Counted from the first letter of the stretch, positions 1-13,511 are shown. The stretch is DNA of 64,000 nt from Guillardia theta CCMP2712 (GCF_000315625.1 NW_005434541.1:95941-159940), one strand, 5' to 3'. Notes: a model not told the origin generated them from the sequence alone. Translations and numbers: made by a program.

Positions 1-128
1 CCCTCCCCTCCTCCCCCCTCCCCCCCCCTCCCCTCCTGCCCCTGCCCCTGCTCCTGCTCTCCCTTCCCAACTCCTCCTCCTGATTTCGCCCCTCCTGCTC
101 TTCCTGCCCCTCTTCCTGGCCCCTGCTC
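1..128. repeat. CT-rich low-complexity tract
   Basis: Pyrimidine-rich simple sequence made of CCCCTC and CCTGCTC variants, cut by the window edge. I see no coding signal in it. It lies just upstream of the deoxynucleoside kinase gene. Confidence 0.8.
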
Positions 129-233
129 TTGCTCTTGTTACCCTTTTGCATTTTACCGCCCATATCTGGCTGCTCGATCCCTGGCTCCACTTATCTCCGT
201 ATCCTCAATCCCACGTGTCCTCTCTTGTCGGCC

Positions 234-1147
234 ATGCACGTGGCACAGGGATTCGTAGCCCAATCGTGCTTGTTCTTGATCATGCTGAGTTTCAGCGAAA
301 GATCCTACGCTCTCCTGTCGTCCAATTTTGTGTCACATCCAGCACTACATCAGGGAAGTCCAGCACATCGTCCTACATGCACGGAACGGCGTGGAACAAT
401 CGGTCTCAGCTGTTCTACAGGAGAAGCGGCCGGACAGAGCAGGTTCTTCTCCTTCGAAGGCATCATAGGGGCAGGCAAGAGTACTCTATTGCGGAAGCTT
501 CAAGAGAACGGGGTAGTTGTGATACCTGAGCCTCTCCAAGCGTGGCAGGACAACGGAATCTTTGAGGCCTTCTACAAGGACATGTCGAGATGGAGCTTCA
601 CCTTCCAGATTGCTGCGTTCACGACACGTGTGAAGTCGGTTGAGGAGGCCATCTCCTCGACCTCCTCGTCCTCCTCGCCTTGGATGGTGGGAGAGCGATC
701 ATGGTTTGCAGACTCGTATGTCTTCGAGCCGCTCCTGCACAGGGACGGACATCTCAACAACATGGAGCACGACAGCTACAAGCTGTGGTGGCAGTGGGCA
801 GAGCAACGAGCCCCCCGGACCTCGGGTATCATATACCTTCGAGCATCACCGCGCACGTGCCTTAAGAGAATCCAGAAGCGTTCAAGGGCCGAGGAGGCGG
901 ACATTCCACTGGGGTACCTGGAGGGGCTCTTTGAGAAGCACGAAGACTGGCTCATGCACAGGAAGACGCCGTACGGGAGGCACGACATTCCAGTCCTCGT
1001 GTTGAATGCCGACGTCGAGTTCGAGTCCAACGAGGAGGTCACGCAGGTGAGTCGGAGGTGGACTGTGTTGATATGGTTGACGGTGAGATTCAGGAGATGT
1101 TAGCTTCTATCTTGAACTTCATGAAGGAGAACGGAAGCGCATCTTGA
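234..1147 (+). CDS. deoxynucleoside kinase (dCK/dGK/TK2 family)
   Basis: Salvage kinase that phosphorylates deoxynucleosides to monophosphates. Two exons, 234-1046 and 1088-1147, separated by a 41-nt GT-AG intron, give about 290 residues. Family marks in order: P-loop GIIGAGKST, the ERSWFADSYVF segment equivalent to the dCK ERS motif, and an arginine-rich lid (RIQKRSRAEE) followed by IPLGYLEGLFEKHEDW. The second exon adds a short helix ending in NGSAS and stop, as in family C-termini. The first ATG of the frame is at 234. The roughly 75 residues before the kinase core are Ser/His-rich with a hydrophobic stretch, so a mitochondrial or plastid leader is possible but inferred. Substrate specificity cannot be read here. 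The gene is convergent with the amidophosphoribosyltransferase gene, 183 bp away. Confidence 0.88.
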
Positions 1148-1330
1148 TCGTTGAGGGATTTTCACTGAATCTCTTCCGACTAGTTGCATGTCATCCTGCG
1201 GTTTTCCTCTGAAACCAACTAGGACTTTTCCACCCGTTGCATGAATTTCTCTTCCTCCCCTTCCTTCTCATCCCTTCCACACAAGACGCTCTATCGCTTC
1301 GTGAATATGTTCTCCGGAACGTTCTGATCA

Positions 1331-3085
1331 TCAAGAGTCAGAGCACGAGACACAGGACACGAGCCGATTTACCGCAGCGAGCGGTGTTGGCTCCTCCGCG
1401 TTCACCGGTACGGGATACACCCCGGTGAAGCAAGCTCTGCAAAAGCCATAGCGGGCCCCGGAAGCTTCTATCGTGGACTCCACAAGTCCGTTGGCACTGA
1501 GATACCCCATCGTCTTCACACCCAGCCAGGCAGCCATGGACGGGATGTCACCATGGTGCTGGTTGAACAAGAGCTCTCCCTGCAAGAAACAGTGAGGGGA
1601 TGAAGCAACGGAAAGGACGAAAGACCTTGGAAGGAAAGTCCATGCCGAAGAAGCACGGGTCTGTGACGGGAGGGCTTGCTACTCGGAAGTGTACTTCCTT
1701 CGCTCCCGCAGAACGGACGAGCCCGATGAGCTGCCGAGCTGTCGTGCCTCTCACAATGGAGTCGTCCAGGAGCACGACGACTCTGTCCTTGCAGACGTGC
1801 GTCAACGGATTGAACTTGCATCTAACTTTGAGGTCCCTGTACTCCTGGGATGGAGCGATGAAGCTTCTACCCACGTAAGGATTTCTGAAGAATCCCAGAT
1901 CCTGAATGCAAGCTCTGCCGAGCCTCACCGACTCCTCCACGAAGCCGATCGTTGCGTGAGTGGCGGAGTCAGGGACTGGGATGACGACAGGAGGAAGCTC
2001 TCCCTCGCCAACCTCGGGGACAGGATGTTCTCGCGCAAGTTGCCTACCATGAGCACGGCGAACTTTGGTGACGTAGTCTCCGAATACCATCGAGTCCGGG
2101 CGAGCGAAGTAGACGTATTCAAAGATGCACTGGGAGACACCGAACTTGTTCGGGAGGTGAAGGGAAGCAAAAGTTCCCGACTTGACCGACTTGAAGTTGA
2201 TGACGATCATTTCTCCTGGCTCCACGTCTCGGACATATTCAGCTTTGCAGAGATCCAGCGCGCAAGTCTCTGAGGCCACACAGAAGCCGTCTGTTCCATT
2301 TACACCTCTCTTGGGCAACCTGCGGGCAAGTCAGCAACAAGGTTCTCTGTCCGAGGTTTTTGATCGACTCACTTCCCAAGCACGAGCGGACGGAAACCGT
2401 TGGGGTCTCGCACGCAGATCATGCTCTCGTCGGTCATGACGACACAGGAGAAGGCCCCCTCTGCCTGCGTCATGGCATCGAAGATCTGATCAATCTGACT
2501 CCTTCGCTTGCTGTGCGAGATGAGGTGCAAGAACAGCTCTGAGTCCACTGAGGTCTGCATCAGCACCCCGTGATGCTCGAAGAACGTCCTCAGCTCATTG
2601 AAGTTCGACAAGTTTCCGTTGTGCGCCAGCGCCAGATTCCCCAGAGCGTAGCGAACAGCAAACGGCTGGTACCCGGCCAGCTGTGTCTTCCCCCCAGCCG
2701 TCGAGTACCGCGTGTGTCCCACCGCACAGTTTCCCTTGAGAGTGTTGAGCACCTCAGGGGTGAAGGTGTCAGTCACGAGCCCCATCCCCTTGTGGATGTC
2801 AAACTCCTTCCCCATCCCACTCTTCAACTCAGGCAGGATATCTCCCGTGACCATCCCGGACCCTTCCTGTCCACGATGCTGCAGCCCCACCAGCCCATAG
2901 TAACACGTGTGAGAGGCCTTCTCAACGTTGAAGACGCCAAAGACTCCACACTTCTCGTTGTATCTCCTCTCGCTCATTTGCTCCAACCCCTCTGCCACCA
3001 GGGGGCCAGCTCGGGTCGCCAGAGGGTCTTGCCTCGACGCTGCATTGTAAGAGCTCGACGAGTGAGCCAGGTCCTCTATGTCCAT
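1331..3085 (-). CDS. amidophosphoribosyltransferase (glutamine PRPP amidotransferase)
   Basis: Catalyses the first committed step of purine synthesis, PRPP plus glutamine to phosphoribosylamine. Three exons: 3085-2373, 2319-1626 and 1579-1331. The joins restore LVLGK-LPKRG and DFPSK-GELLF. About 551 residues. The N-terminal nucleophile domain begins at Cys46 (KCGVFGVF), so a leader of about 45 residues must be removed to expose the cysteine. The PRPP loop reads VVLLDDSIVRGTT. All four ligands of the B. subtilis-type iron-sulphur cluster appear to be kept (ASETC, PCFFG, FCRACF), placing it in the Fe-S-containing plant/animal/Bacillus group. An in-frame stop lies upstream of the first ATG at 3085, supporting that start. 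It is equivalent to PurF/PPAT. Confidence 0.92.
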
Positions 3086-4523
3086 ACTCGCTGTATCTAG
3101 AGAGTTTGGGTCTGAGTGATGAAGCAAAGTAGAATCTCAACCTGAGACAGCTGTCAGCAAGCGCTATTTTCACCTACGAGTAGCGCCCTCTTAAGGCAAT
3201 TTGCATCGAGCCTGTTGAGATTCGGACATTTTTGCTCGTACTGGACGTCTCGCACTATACATTCGACTCAAAGATATCCTTCATTGTCCTGCTCACTCTA
3301 AGAAGACCTCATCGGTTTCGCCTAAGCTGCTTCGTATTCGTGCTTGGTTGTTGGGTTCGTTCAATCTAAGTCTACCATACGTTCACCTCTGCCTATCTGC
3401 TACCTCTTGTATGCTCTTGTTCTCTCATATCTGCTGTTCCTCTTCGCCATCGGCTCTCCTGCTTTCTCCCCCCCTCCTTGCACGAAGCCATGTGCGAGTT
3501 CCGGATGCTTTCTCGCGTTCAGTCTGCATACCAGCGGCCACAGAAAGTGGGGGGTCAGGGTGGTGTTGTGTGCATACAAAGCAGGTAGGGTGATGCAGAA
3601 AGAACTGTGTAAGGGGGTAGGGGTTTAAAAAGTCAATCACTCGCCATGGGTGGGGTACTTCAGAATGGTCATCTACTACCGGGTGCTTAGTAGATAAAAG
3701 AAGGGTGTTAAGAGAATTTTAGTCTTGACTGGTTGTTCATTGCTGTGGTACGGTGGTAGCAGGGATGAGAGGGTGATGTAGGAAAGGGGTTCTTCATAGG
3801 GGTAGGGATGGTGTTTTACAGGGTTACGTCCAGTAGAGGGTACGTACCAAATTAAAATATGATATTGAGATAAAATCTATAAATGTCTTGTAGTACCAAT
3901 AGTGTTAAAAGGATATTACTTTTAGCAAACACGACAAAATATTGGAAGTAAAAAGTCTTTACCTATAGAGATATGAAAGGAAGACAGGTCATAATAAGTA
4001 TTTTTGTAGTAGTATTTTGGTACCGGGAAGAAAAATCAATTGTTTTAAAAGTTTATCTACTTCAAGGCTTGGTACTGTTTACGAGTACGGTACTGTACAA
4101 GTTCGAGCGCCCACACTTCACGTGCGCGGCATCAAAATAAAGTTCAGTGCCTGACTCGTCGGACTCCGGAGTCCGAGTCAGAACTCCCGGAGTCCGGGCC
4201 GGGGCCGAGTACACGAAGTGGCGGGGGCCCGGCTGATTCCTTAATCCAATCTCAGAACTAAAACCTACCGTGACTGCCGACTCACCTGACTAGGGACGTG
4301 CGGTACTCCATTCCGGTACGGTCGGACGGTCGGACGGTCGGACTATTCGATGGCCGGGCCCGAAATGCCATCATGACCAGAGCCTCGGACTGACTCGAAG
4401 CATCCTCGGGGGCGGACCGTATTGAATCATCGGAATCAATACCCCTGGTTATCTGTCATGTCACTATATAAGCATGGGGTCCAGTCTTCCTCGCCGAGTC
4501 TCTCGGAGGCTCCGACTCTCGGG

Positions 4524-4592
<69 letters not shown>

Positions 4593-5853
4593 CTCTCTCT
4601 TTCTTTCTTCTCATTCTCTCTCTTCTCACTTCCTTTCTCACTATCTCTTTTAACCTTTTTCCGAAGATACTCTTATCTCAGAACTTCGGAAGTCAATTAC
4701 CTGTCGCTACTGCATACAATCCATCTAAGATCATCGATGGAATCAGAGCTGATTGTCGAAGTGTACTGTACGGTACGGTCCGAGGCTCGCACCGTACTGA
4801 TGATCTTGAACTTAACTTTGAGTAAAGCAAGCTCAGTGCCGGCCAAGCCTGCGCGGCGGGCCGCTGCCGGCGGTGACGGACGGTCGGACTACAATCATTG
4901 CCCCCAGTTTCAAGTTTAATCAAGTAAGCTCCGGGCCGCATCGCCGCAAACTTACACGGTTGAGCCGGTTGCCTTTACAGCCAGCCCGTCGACGATGCGG
5001 CCGCAATGGCGTCAGTAGCCGCAACTAGCAGCCCGAGAGCCAAACCCCCGGGTCGCCAATATTTGACTTGTAGACATGGCCGTACAGAGTACTTTTCTTT
5101 TAAAATTATGTGAAGTACCGTCAAATATACTTTTATGTTAAAACTCAGGCCATTGGCACAAAAAGGTTTTTGAAGATGATTTTAAAAGCAAAACTTTAGC
5201 TGTAGAATTACTTCAAAAACAATTTATTCCTTGTAAAGCGATTTTTGGATAGAAGATTTATTTTTTGAAGATATAAAAATAAATTAAGCCATAGCACTAA
5301 CTTCAGTCAAGTATAATTAAAACACACCTTTTAATCAAAAAGTCCACGTGCGGTGGCCGCATGTCTGACCCTGGGGGTGGTCATTTTCGATTCATTCAGA
5401 GGGTGGGTACCCGTTAATGAATGAGGTGGTACCAGTGCTGACAATTTATCTACCCGTACACTTCATATTGAATATACGGTACTATGAAGGGTTCATCGGG
5501 AAGAGCTTCTTGTTTGAGTAGGGTAGGTTGTGGCTGGAATGATTTTTCCCAGTCGGCATGGGGTAGGGTAGTCAAGACTTGGGGTTAAGGGAGAGAGGGG
5601 GGTTGTTCGCATGTGCGGGCGGGAAGCAACTAGTGAAGGAGCGGCGAGTACAAGCAGGTGAAGGACGAGGAAAACGAGGAAAGATAACCGTTATTCTCAG
5701 CCCCTTCTCTTTCTCATCCATCCCACAGCTCACAGGTCCAGCTGTTCTTGCTCTGGCAGCTTGTTCCCTGACATTGAGGGCCAGGACAACGAGCTACGAG
5801 CTACAGGGCGGATTTCGAGTTGTGAGGAAAGGAGCAGACTTGGCTGAAGAAAT
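3086..5853. other. intergenic mosaic with GC-rich islands
   Basis: No gene recognised. From 3590 to 3850 the DNA is rich in GGGTA/GGGTT. AT-rich sequence follows to about 4080. Two GC-rich islands lie at about 4085-4470 and 4750-5060, with repeated GGAGTCCG, GGGCCGG and GTACGGTAC words, separated by a CT microsatellite. AT-rich sequence follows from 5080 to 5340, then a second GGGTA/GGTAC-rich stretch to about 5580. 5580-5853 is probably the promoter and leader of the CAD-type gene. The start of this interval (3086-3600) is presumably the promoter of the amidotransferase gene. Confidence 0.6.
4526..4588. repeat. (CT)n microsatellite
   Basis: Uninterrupted CT dinucleotide run, followed by imperfect TTCTC-type pyrimidine sequence to about 4650. 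It sits between the two halves of a GC-rich island. Confidence 0.95.
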
Positions 5854-8800
5854 ATGGGCGCGAAGAAGTGCGTTCTTGTGCTACAAGATGGAACGAGATG
5901 GGAGGGAGAAGCGTTCGGCGCGGAGGTCAGCGTTACAGGAGAAGCTGTCTTCCAAACAGGAATGGTCGGATATCCTGAGGCCCTGACGGACCCTTCCTAC
6001 TGCAAGCAGATCCTAGTCATTACATACCCTCTTGTAGGAAACTATGGCGTTCCAGGAGATGACAAAGATGAACTGGGCATTCTCAAATATTTCGAGTCGA
6101 ACAAGATTCACATTGCTGCGCTAGTGGTAAGTCGAAGAAAATTCCATTCACCGCAGAGGCCTGACGTAGCCTTCAGGTTTCTACTCTGAGCGAGGACTAC
6201 AGTCACTGGCGAGCAAAGAAATCTTTGTCAGACTGGCTGAAGGAGCAGGGGATCCCAGGCATCTCAGGGGTTGATACCAGAGCGCTGACCAAGACTCTGC
6301 GTGAGCATGGCTGTTGCTTGGGAAAGCTGGTCATGGATGGAGATAACGAGAACCAGATCCAGTTCGCAGACCCCAATAAGCTGAATCTGGTTGCCGAGGT
6401 CTCTTGCAAGCAGCCGCAAGTCTACAATGCTGGAGCAGCAGTCAAGGTCACCATGGTGGACTGCGGAATGAAGCTGAACCAGCTCCGCTGTCTCTGCGCG
6501 CGAGGAGCGGAGGTCACTGTAGTCCCCTGGGACTATGACTTCGTGAGCAACGCTAGCTGGGATGGTCTCTTCATCAGCAACGGGCCTGGTGACCCAGAGA
6601 TGGCGAGCGTGACCGTCTCGAACATCAAGAAGGTGCTGGAGGGCATGAGGACAGGAAAGATGCCGGTGAAGCCTTTGTTTGGAATCTGTCTTGGCCACCA
6701 GCTCCTGTCCCTCTCTGCAGGGGCTACGACGTACAAGCTTCCTTACGGGAATCGCGGACACAACCAGCCCTGCATCCAGGTGGGGACGAAACATTGCTTC
6801 ATTACTTCCCAGAACCACGGGTTCGCTGTTGATGAGAGCAAGATGCCTGAGGGTTGGCTGCCTCTGTTCCGCAATGCCAACGACAACACCAATGAGGGAA
6901 TCGTCCACGAGAGCATGCCCTTCTTTTCTGTGCAGTTTCATCCTGAAGCTAGAGCTGGACCCGAGGACACGGAGGGATTGTTCGATGTTTTTGTGAACGC
7001 CGCCAAGACTTACAAATCTGGAAACACTGTGGATATGCGCAAGAGCATCACTCAGAAGTGTACGGAGATAATTGGGAAGGATAGCAGCACAGTGGTGCTC
7101 CATCCCAAGCCTAGGAAAGTTCTTGTGTTGGGCTCGGGAGGGTTGTCCATTGGTCAGGCTGGAGAGTTTGACTACTCTGGCTCTCAAGCGATCAAAGCGC
7201 TGCGCGAAGAAGGAGTACAGACAGTTCTGATTAATCCAAATGTCGCTACAGTGCAGACGGCCAAGGGATTGGCAGACAAAGTTTACTTCCTACCGGTGAC
7301 TCCAGACTACGTGATCCAGGTCCTGAAGCACGAGAGGCCCGACGGCCTGCTGCTGTCGTTCGGAGGCCAGACTGCCCTCAACTGTGGGATTGCTCTCTAT
7401 CGCAAAGGCGTTTTGGAGCAGTACGGCTGCCGAGTTCTCGGAACTCCCGTGGAAACAATCATCTCGACTGAAGATCGACAGATCTTCTCCGACAAGCTTG
7501 CAGAGATCAATGAAAGAATCGCTCCAAGCTTCTCCGCTGACTCGCCGCAGGAAGCAGAAAAAGCAGCTCTCAAACTTGGTTTCCCTGTCATTGTACGAGC
7601 GGCATATGCTCTTGGTGGTCTTGGCTCTGGATTTGCCTACGACATGGGCCAGCTCAAGAGTTTGGTCGCCGTCTCCTTCTCGCACTCGCCGCAGGTTCTT
7701 GTGGAGAAGTCTCTGCGTGGCTGGAAGGAGATCGAGTACGAGGTCGTTCGTGACGCCTGGGGGAACTGTATCACTGTCTGCAACATGGAGAATTTCGACC
7801 CTCTCGGCATCCACACCGGCGAGTCGATCGTCGTAGCTCCCTCACAGACGTTGGACAACCACGACTACAACATGCTGCGCAACACTGCTGTCAAGGTCGT
7901 GCGGCACCTCGGGGTGGTTGGAGAGTGCAACATCCAGTATGCGCTAGACCCTCACTCCAACGACTACTTCATCATCGAAGTCAATGCCCGTCTCTCTCGC
8001 TCCTCAGCGTTGGCCTCCAAGGCAACTGGCTACCCGCTGGCGTACGTGGCTGCCAAGCTCGCGCTGAACTACCCTCTTCCCGACCTGAGAAACTCAGTGA
8101 CGGGGAAAACGACTGCCTGCTTCGAGCCTTCTCTTGATTACTTGGTCGTCAAGATCCCCAGATGGGACCTCAAGAAATTCTCCAAAGTGTCGAACAAGAT
8201 TGGCAGCCAGATGAAGTCTGTCGGAGAGGTGATGGCGATTGGAAGGAGGTTCGAGGAGGCGATCCAGAAGGGGTTGAGAATGGTCGACTCCAACGATGGC
8301 TTTGTTAGCGATATCATCCCGGCGTCCGAGGACGAGATCCGGGACGCCACAGACCAGCGCATCTTCTCTCTGGCAACGGCGATCGAGGAGGGCTGGAGCG
8401 TCGCCAAGCTCCACGAGCTCAGCAGCATTGACAACTGGTTCCTGAACCGCCTGAAAGGAATCATCGATTACAACCACCACCTGTCTCAGTACAAGATCGA
8501 GAGTCTTCCCGCTGACGTTCTGCGCACCGCCAAGGCCCTCGGCTTCTCTGACAAGGTCATCGCCAAGTGCACTCAGTCATCCCAGCTCGCCGTCAGGCAG
8601 CAGAGGAAGAACTTTGGCATCCTTCCCGTGGTGAAGCAGATTGATACGGTTGCCGCCGAATACCCAGCATGCACCAACTACCTCTACCTCACCTACAACG
8701 CAAAGGAGCACGATCTCGAGCCGTCGAACCAGGCCGTGTTCGTGCTGGGCTCGGGAGTCTATAGGATCGGATCTTCGGTGGAGTTTGACTGGTGCTCCGT

Positions 8801-11800
8801 GTGCTGCATTCGTGAGCTGCGCAAGCTCGGGCACGAGACGATCGTGCTGAACTGCAACCCGGAGACTGTGAGCACGGACTACGACGAGTCTGAGCGGCTC
8901 TTCTTCGACGAAATCTCCTTCGAGGTTGTCATGGACATCTACGACCGTGAGAACCCCCTCGGCGTCGTGCTGTCTGTGGGAGGTCAGGCCTCCAACAACA
9001 TCGCCATGCAGCTGTTCCGCCAGAACGTCAAGGTGCTGGGAACTTCCCCGGAGATGATCGACAACGCCGAGAATCGCTACAAGTTCTCGCGCATGCTTGA
9101 CAAGCTGGGCATCGACCAGCCGCAGTGGAAGGAGCTGTCGGACGTGGAGAGTGCCAAGGAGTTCTGCAACAGGGTCGGCTATCCTTGCCTCGTCCGTCCC
9201 TCCTACGTCCTCAGCGGCGCCGCCATGAACGTAGCACACTCAGACTCAGACCTGGAGTCGTACCTTGGAGCTGCCGTTGCAGTGTCCAAGGAGCACCCAG
9301 TGGTGATCTCAAAGTTCATCGAGAACGCCAAGGAGATCGAGGTGGATGCCATTGCCAAGGACGGCGTCGTCGTCGCCTGTGTGATCTCGGAGCACGTGGA
9401 GAACGCTGGTGTTCACTCCGGAGACGCAACCATCGTGTCTCCTGCTCAGGACCTGACGGACAGGACGCTGGAGGGCATCAGGGACATCATGTTTGCAGTA
9501 GCGCAAGCTCTCTTCATCTCGGGACCCTTCAACATGCAGCTCATGGCCAAGGACGACGAGCTGAAGGTCATCGAGTGCAACGTCCGCGCCTCCCGCTCCT
9601 TCCCCTTCGTCTCCAAGGCCCTTGACCTCCCCCTCATCCCCATAGCCACCAGGATCTTCATGGGCGTCTCCGAGGGAGTCCCGACGACGCTGGCGGTCGG
9701 TCAGGCCAACTGGGTGGGTGTAAAGGTGGCTCAGTTCTCCTTCAACCGCCTCCCCGGCAGCGATCCCCAGGTGGGCGTTGACATGATGAGCACAGGAGAG
9801 GTAGCGTGCTTCGGTGAGGACAGGAACGAGGCGTACCTCAAGGCGCTCCTCTCCACGGGCTTCAAGGCTCCCCCAGCCTCCAAACCCATCCTCCTCTCGA
9901 TCGGCACCTACAGGAACAAGATGGACTTCCTGCCCTCCGTGCGGCTGCTGGTCGAGCTGGGATACAAGCTCTTCGGCAGCAAGGGGACAGCTGACTTCTA
10001 CCTCGAAAACAACCTCGAGATCACTCCCGTCGATCTCCCCACCGATAGTGAGGGAGGTTCCCAGCTCAACCTCAAGGAGAGCCAGTTCGGCCTCGTCATC
10101 AACATCCCAGCCAAGAGCAGGTTCCGCCGTCCAGCCTCCTACAACTCCCAGGGCTACCTCACCCGCACCATGGCTGTCCTCCACTCTGTCCCGCTCATCA
10201 CGGACATCAAGTGCGCCAAGATCTTCGTCGAGGCCATCTTCAAGTACGGCCTCTGCCCCCCCGTCCGCCCCATCGTCGACTGCCGCACTGCCAACCGCAC
10301 AGTCTCGCTCCCTGGCCTCATCGACATGCACGTGCATGTTCGCGACCCTGGCGCCACCCACAAGGAGGACTGGGCGTCTTGCACGGCCTCGGCAGTCGCT
10401 GGCGGCGTCACCATCGTCTGCGCGATGCCTAACACAACCCCAGCTACCGTTGACAACGCGACCATGCAGACGGTGAGGAACCGGGCGGCGACCATGGCCA
10501 GGTGCGACTTCGCTTTGCTGGCGGGGGCGACCATGCTCAACGCTCAGAGCGTGAAGACCATCGACGGGGCTGTCGGGCTGTGTATGGAGTTGGACTACGC
10601 GACGAGCCACGAGTTGAGGATCGAGGACCTGACAGTCTGGATGGCTCACTTCGAGAACTGCCCTCCCAACATGCCCATCGTGGTTCGCGCAGAGTCCAAG
10701 ACACTGGCAGCCGTGCTGATGATGGCGATGATGTACGACAGGGCGATCCACGTGTGCGCTCTCTCGCGCAGGGAGGAGATCATGGTGGTCCGCGAGGCGA
10801 AGAGGAGGGGCGCCAAGGTAACGTGCGGGGTCTGCCCGACGCATCTCTTCCTGGTGGAGGACGACATCGAAAAGATCGGAGACAAGCTGTGCTCCATCCG
10901 ACCTCGACTTGCCACCTCCCAGGATCGCCAGGCTCTTTGGGAGAACATCGACATCATCGACGTCTTCTCCTCCCATCACGCCCCCCACACCAAGGAGGAG
11001 AAGGAGAAAGAGGCTGTTCCCGGATACCCAGGACTCGAGACCATGCTCCCGCTCCTCCTCACCGCCGTCAACGATGGACGGCTGACTATCGAGGACCTCG
11101 TTCTCCGCCTGCACACCAACCCGCGCAAGATCTTTGGGCTCGCGGAGCAGCCGGACACGTTCGTGGAGGTGGACCTCGACAGGACTTGGGAGATCCCTGA
11201 GTCTCTTCCTCACACCAAGTGCGACTGGACGCCGTTCAAGGGACACAAGGTCCGGGGGGCTGTCTCGCGCGTCGTCATTCGTGGAGAGCTGGTCTACCTG
11301 GATGGGCAAGTGTTCTCCGATCCTGGTTCAGGCAAGGAGATGAGAGTCGAGGTGGTGCCCAGCAGCGAAGCTCTGCTGGCAAGTCAACACTCTCTGTCTC
11401 CTCTCCTCCCTGTCTCCTCTTCCCTCCTTCCAACCTCCTCCTCCTTCCCCCTTCCTCCCTTGCTCTCGCATCTCCTCACTTGCCCTCGCAGACTTCAGGC
11501 CAGCAGCGCATTGCTCGTGCTGAGGGCATCACATCGCCCAAGAGAGTCTCGCTCGTCACGCCAGCTGCCACCCGGCAGCTTCCTGAACGATCTCCCGATG
11601 TTCACTCGGGCTCGGGAGAGTATGGCCCAACTCCAGGTTGCTCCCCCCCCGCCCCCCCTCCTCCTCCTACCCCTCGTCCTCTTCCTCGTCCTCATTGCTC
11701 ATTTCCTTATCGCTCCCTCAACTTCTTCTCTCCTCTCCTCTCCTCTCCTCTCCTCTTCTCCTCTCTTGTCTGAGACTTTCGCAGCTTCACCAAAGGCTCC

Positions 11801-13456
11801 TCCATACGTCGACCGTGTGGTGGTGCCGCAGAAGCAGCAGCCCAACATCCACCCCTACAAGAGCCCCCTCCTCGCTCCCGAGAGCTCTCTCACCCAGCCC
11901 AACGCGCTGGCTGACTTCCGGGGTCACTCCATCTTGTCAGTCTCGCAGTTCACCCGCGCGTTCATGCACCAGCTCTTCAACCTCGCGCATGACTTGCGCA
12001 TCTTCTCGCAGCGAGGCCCCCTCGACATCCTCCGTGGCATGTCGCTCGCCAGCATCTTCTACGAGCCCTCCACTCGCACCAGCAGCTCCTTCACCGCTGC
12101 CATGCAGAAGCTCGGGGGCACCGTCGTGGCTGTGCACGTGAGTCGCGAGTGTCGCAATGGTGTGCGCCTGACGGCTGCTGCAGGAAACGAACTCGTCGTC
12201 GGTGGTCAAGGGAGAGTCGCTCGAAGACTTCGTTCGGTACGCGGAGGAAGAAAGCGCACGGGCCTTGATGACTTTGACTTCAGCGTGATGGAACGATATT
12301 GCGATGTGGTCGTGCTGCGACATCCAGAGAAAGGGGCCGTGCAGCGAGCACACAGGTGAGGGAGGAGAGGAGGAAGGAGGAAGGAGAAGAGGAAGGGGGA
12401 AGGAGAGGGGGAAGGAGAGGAGGAAGGAGAGGAGCGAGAGGCGAGGAGGAGGAGTCTAGTGCTGGGGCGCTAACTCTGTGGCACAGCAAGATGAGGAAGC
12501 CCATCATCAACGCGGGGGATGGCACGGGCGAGCATCCGACTCAGGTGAGAGGCGATAAGCAGCGGATGATGAGGAGATGACGAGGGCGGCAGGCGCTGCT
12601 TGACATCTTCACCATCCGGGAAGAGATCGGCACCGTCAACGGGCTGAACATCGCTCTAGTGGGAGACCTCAAGCACGGGAGGACGGTGAGGTCGGCGCGG
12701 GAGCAAGTCAGCCTCGTGATGTCTTGCTGGTCTTCAGGTCCACAGCCTGGCGGAGCTCATCACCTTGTATGATATCAAGCTGCACCTGGTGGCCCCTGAA
12801 GGTACTGTCCTCTCCAACCCCTTCCCCCCCCTCTGCCTCCCCCCCTCCCTGTCTCTCCTCGTCCATGCCTCTCCTCCTCGTGTCTGCGAAACCTGACCTG
12901 ACGTATCAGGCCTTGAGATGCCTCGAGACATCGTTGAGAGGCTCAGTCAGAAAGGAGCTAAGGTGCATCAGACAGGAAGGGGGAAGAAAAGTCTGAGACA
13001 GGAGCAGGTGAAGGAGCACAGGAGCGTGGATGACGTCATCGCTGAGGCCGATGTTGTCTACGTGACGAGGTGAGAGGAAGGAGGGAGGATCGAGGAGCGG
13101 GAGGATTGAGGAGCTGACATGCCGTTCAGAGTTCAGAAGGAGAGATTCACTGACCCGAGCGTCTATGAAAGTGTCAAGTCTGCTTACAAGGTTTCTCCTC
13201 CTACACCACCCACCACCACCACCGCCTCCTCCTCCTGCCTCTTCTCTTCTCCCTCCTCTTCGCTTGCAGCATTTTTGACGAGCAGCAGATCACCGCCAAG
13301 ACGCTGGCACGAGCGAAGCCCAACATGATCTTGATGCACCCGCTCCCGCGTGTCGACGAGATTCACGAGGAGTGCGACCTTGACCCGCGTTCCGTATACT
13401 TCCGCCAGGTGACGGCGAGCTGGACTCTCTCTCTCTCCTTCTCTTTCTCCTCGTAC

Positions 13457-13511
<55 letters not shown>

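Noticed and set aside
9309-11309. 666-codon open frame on the minus strand
   Set aside because: It is antisense to the CPSase/DHOase part of the CAD-type gene, whose + strand frame carries all conserved motifs; GC-rich third positions open the antisense frame.
13265-13288. Earlier acceptor for the twelfth exon of the CAD-type gene
   Set aside because: The first AG (after CTTGC) leads to a stop in frame; the later CAG before ATCACC restores ATCase spacing exactly.
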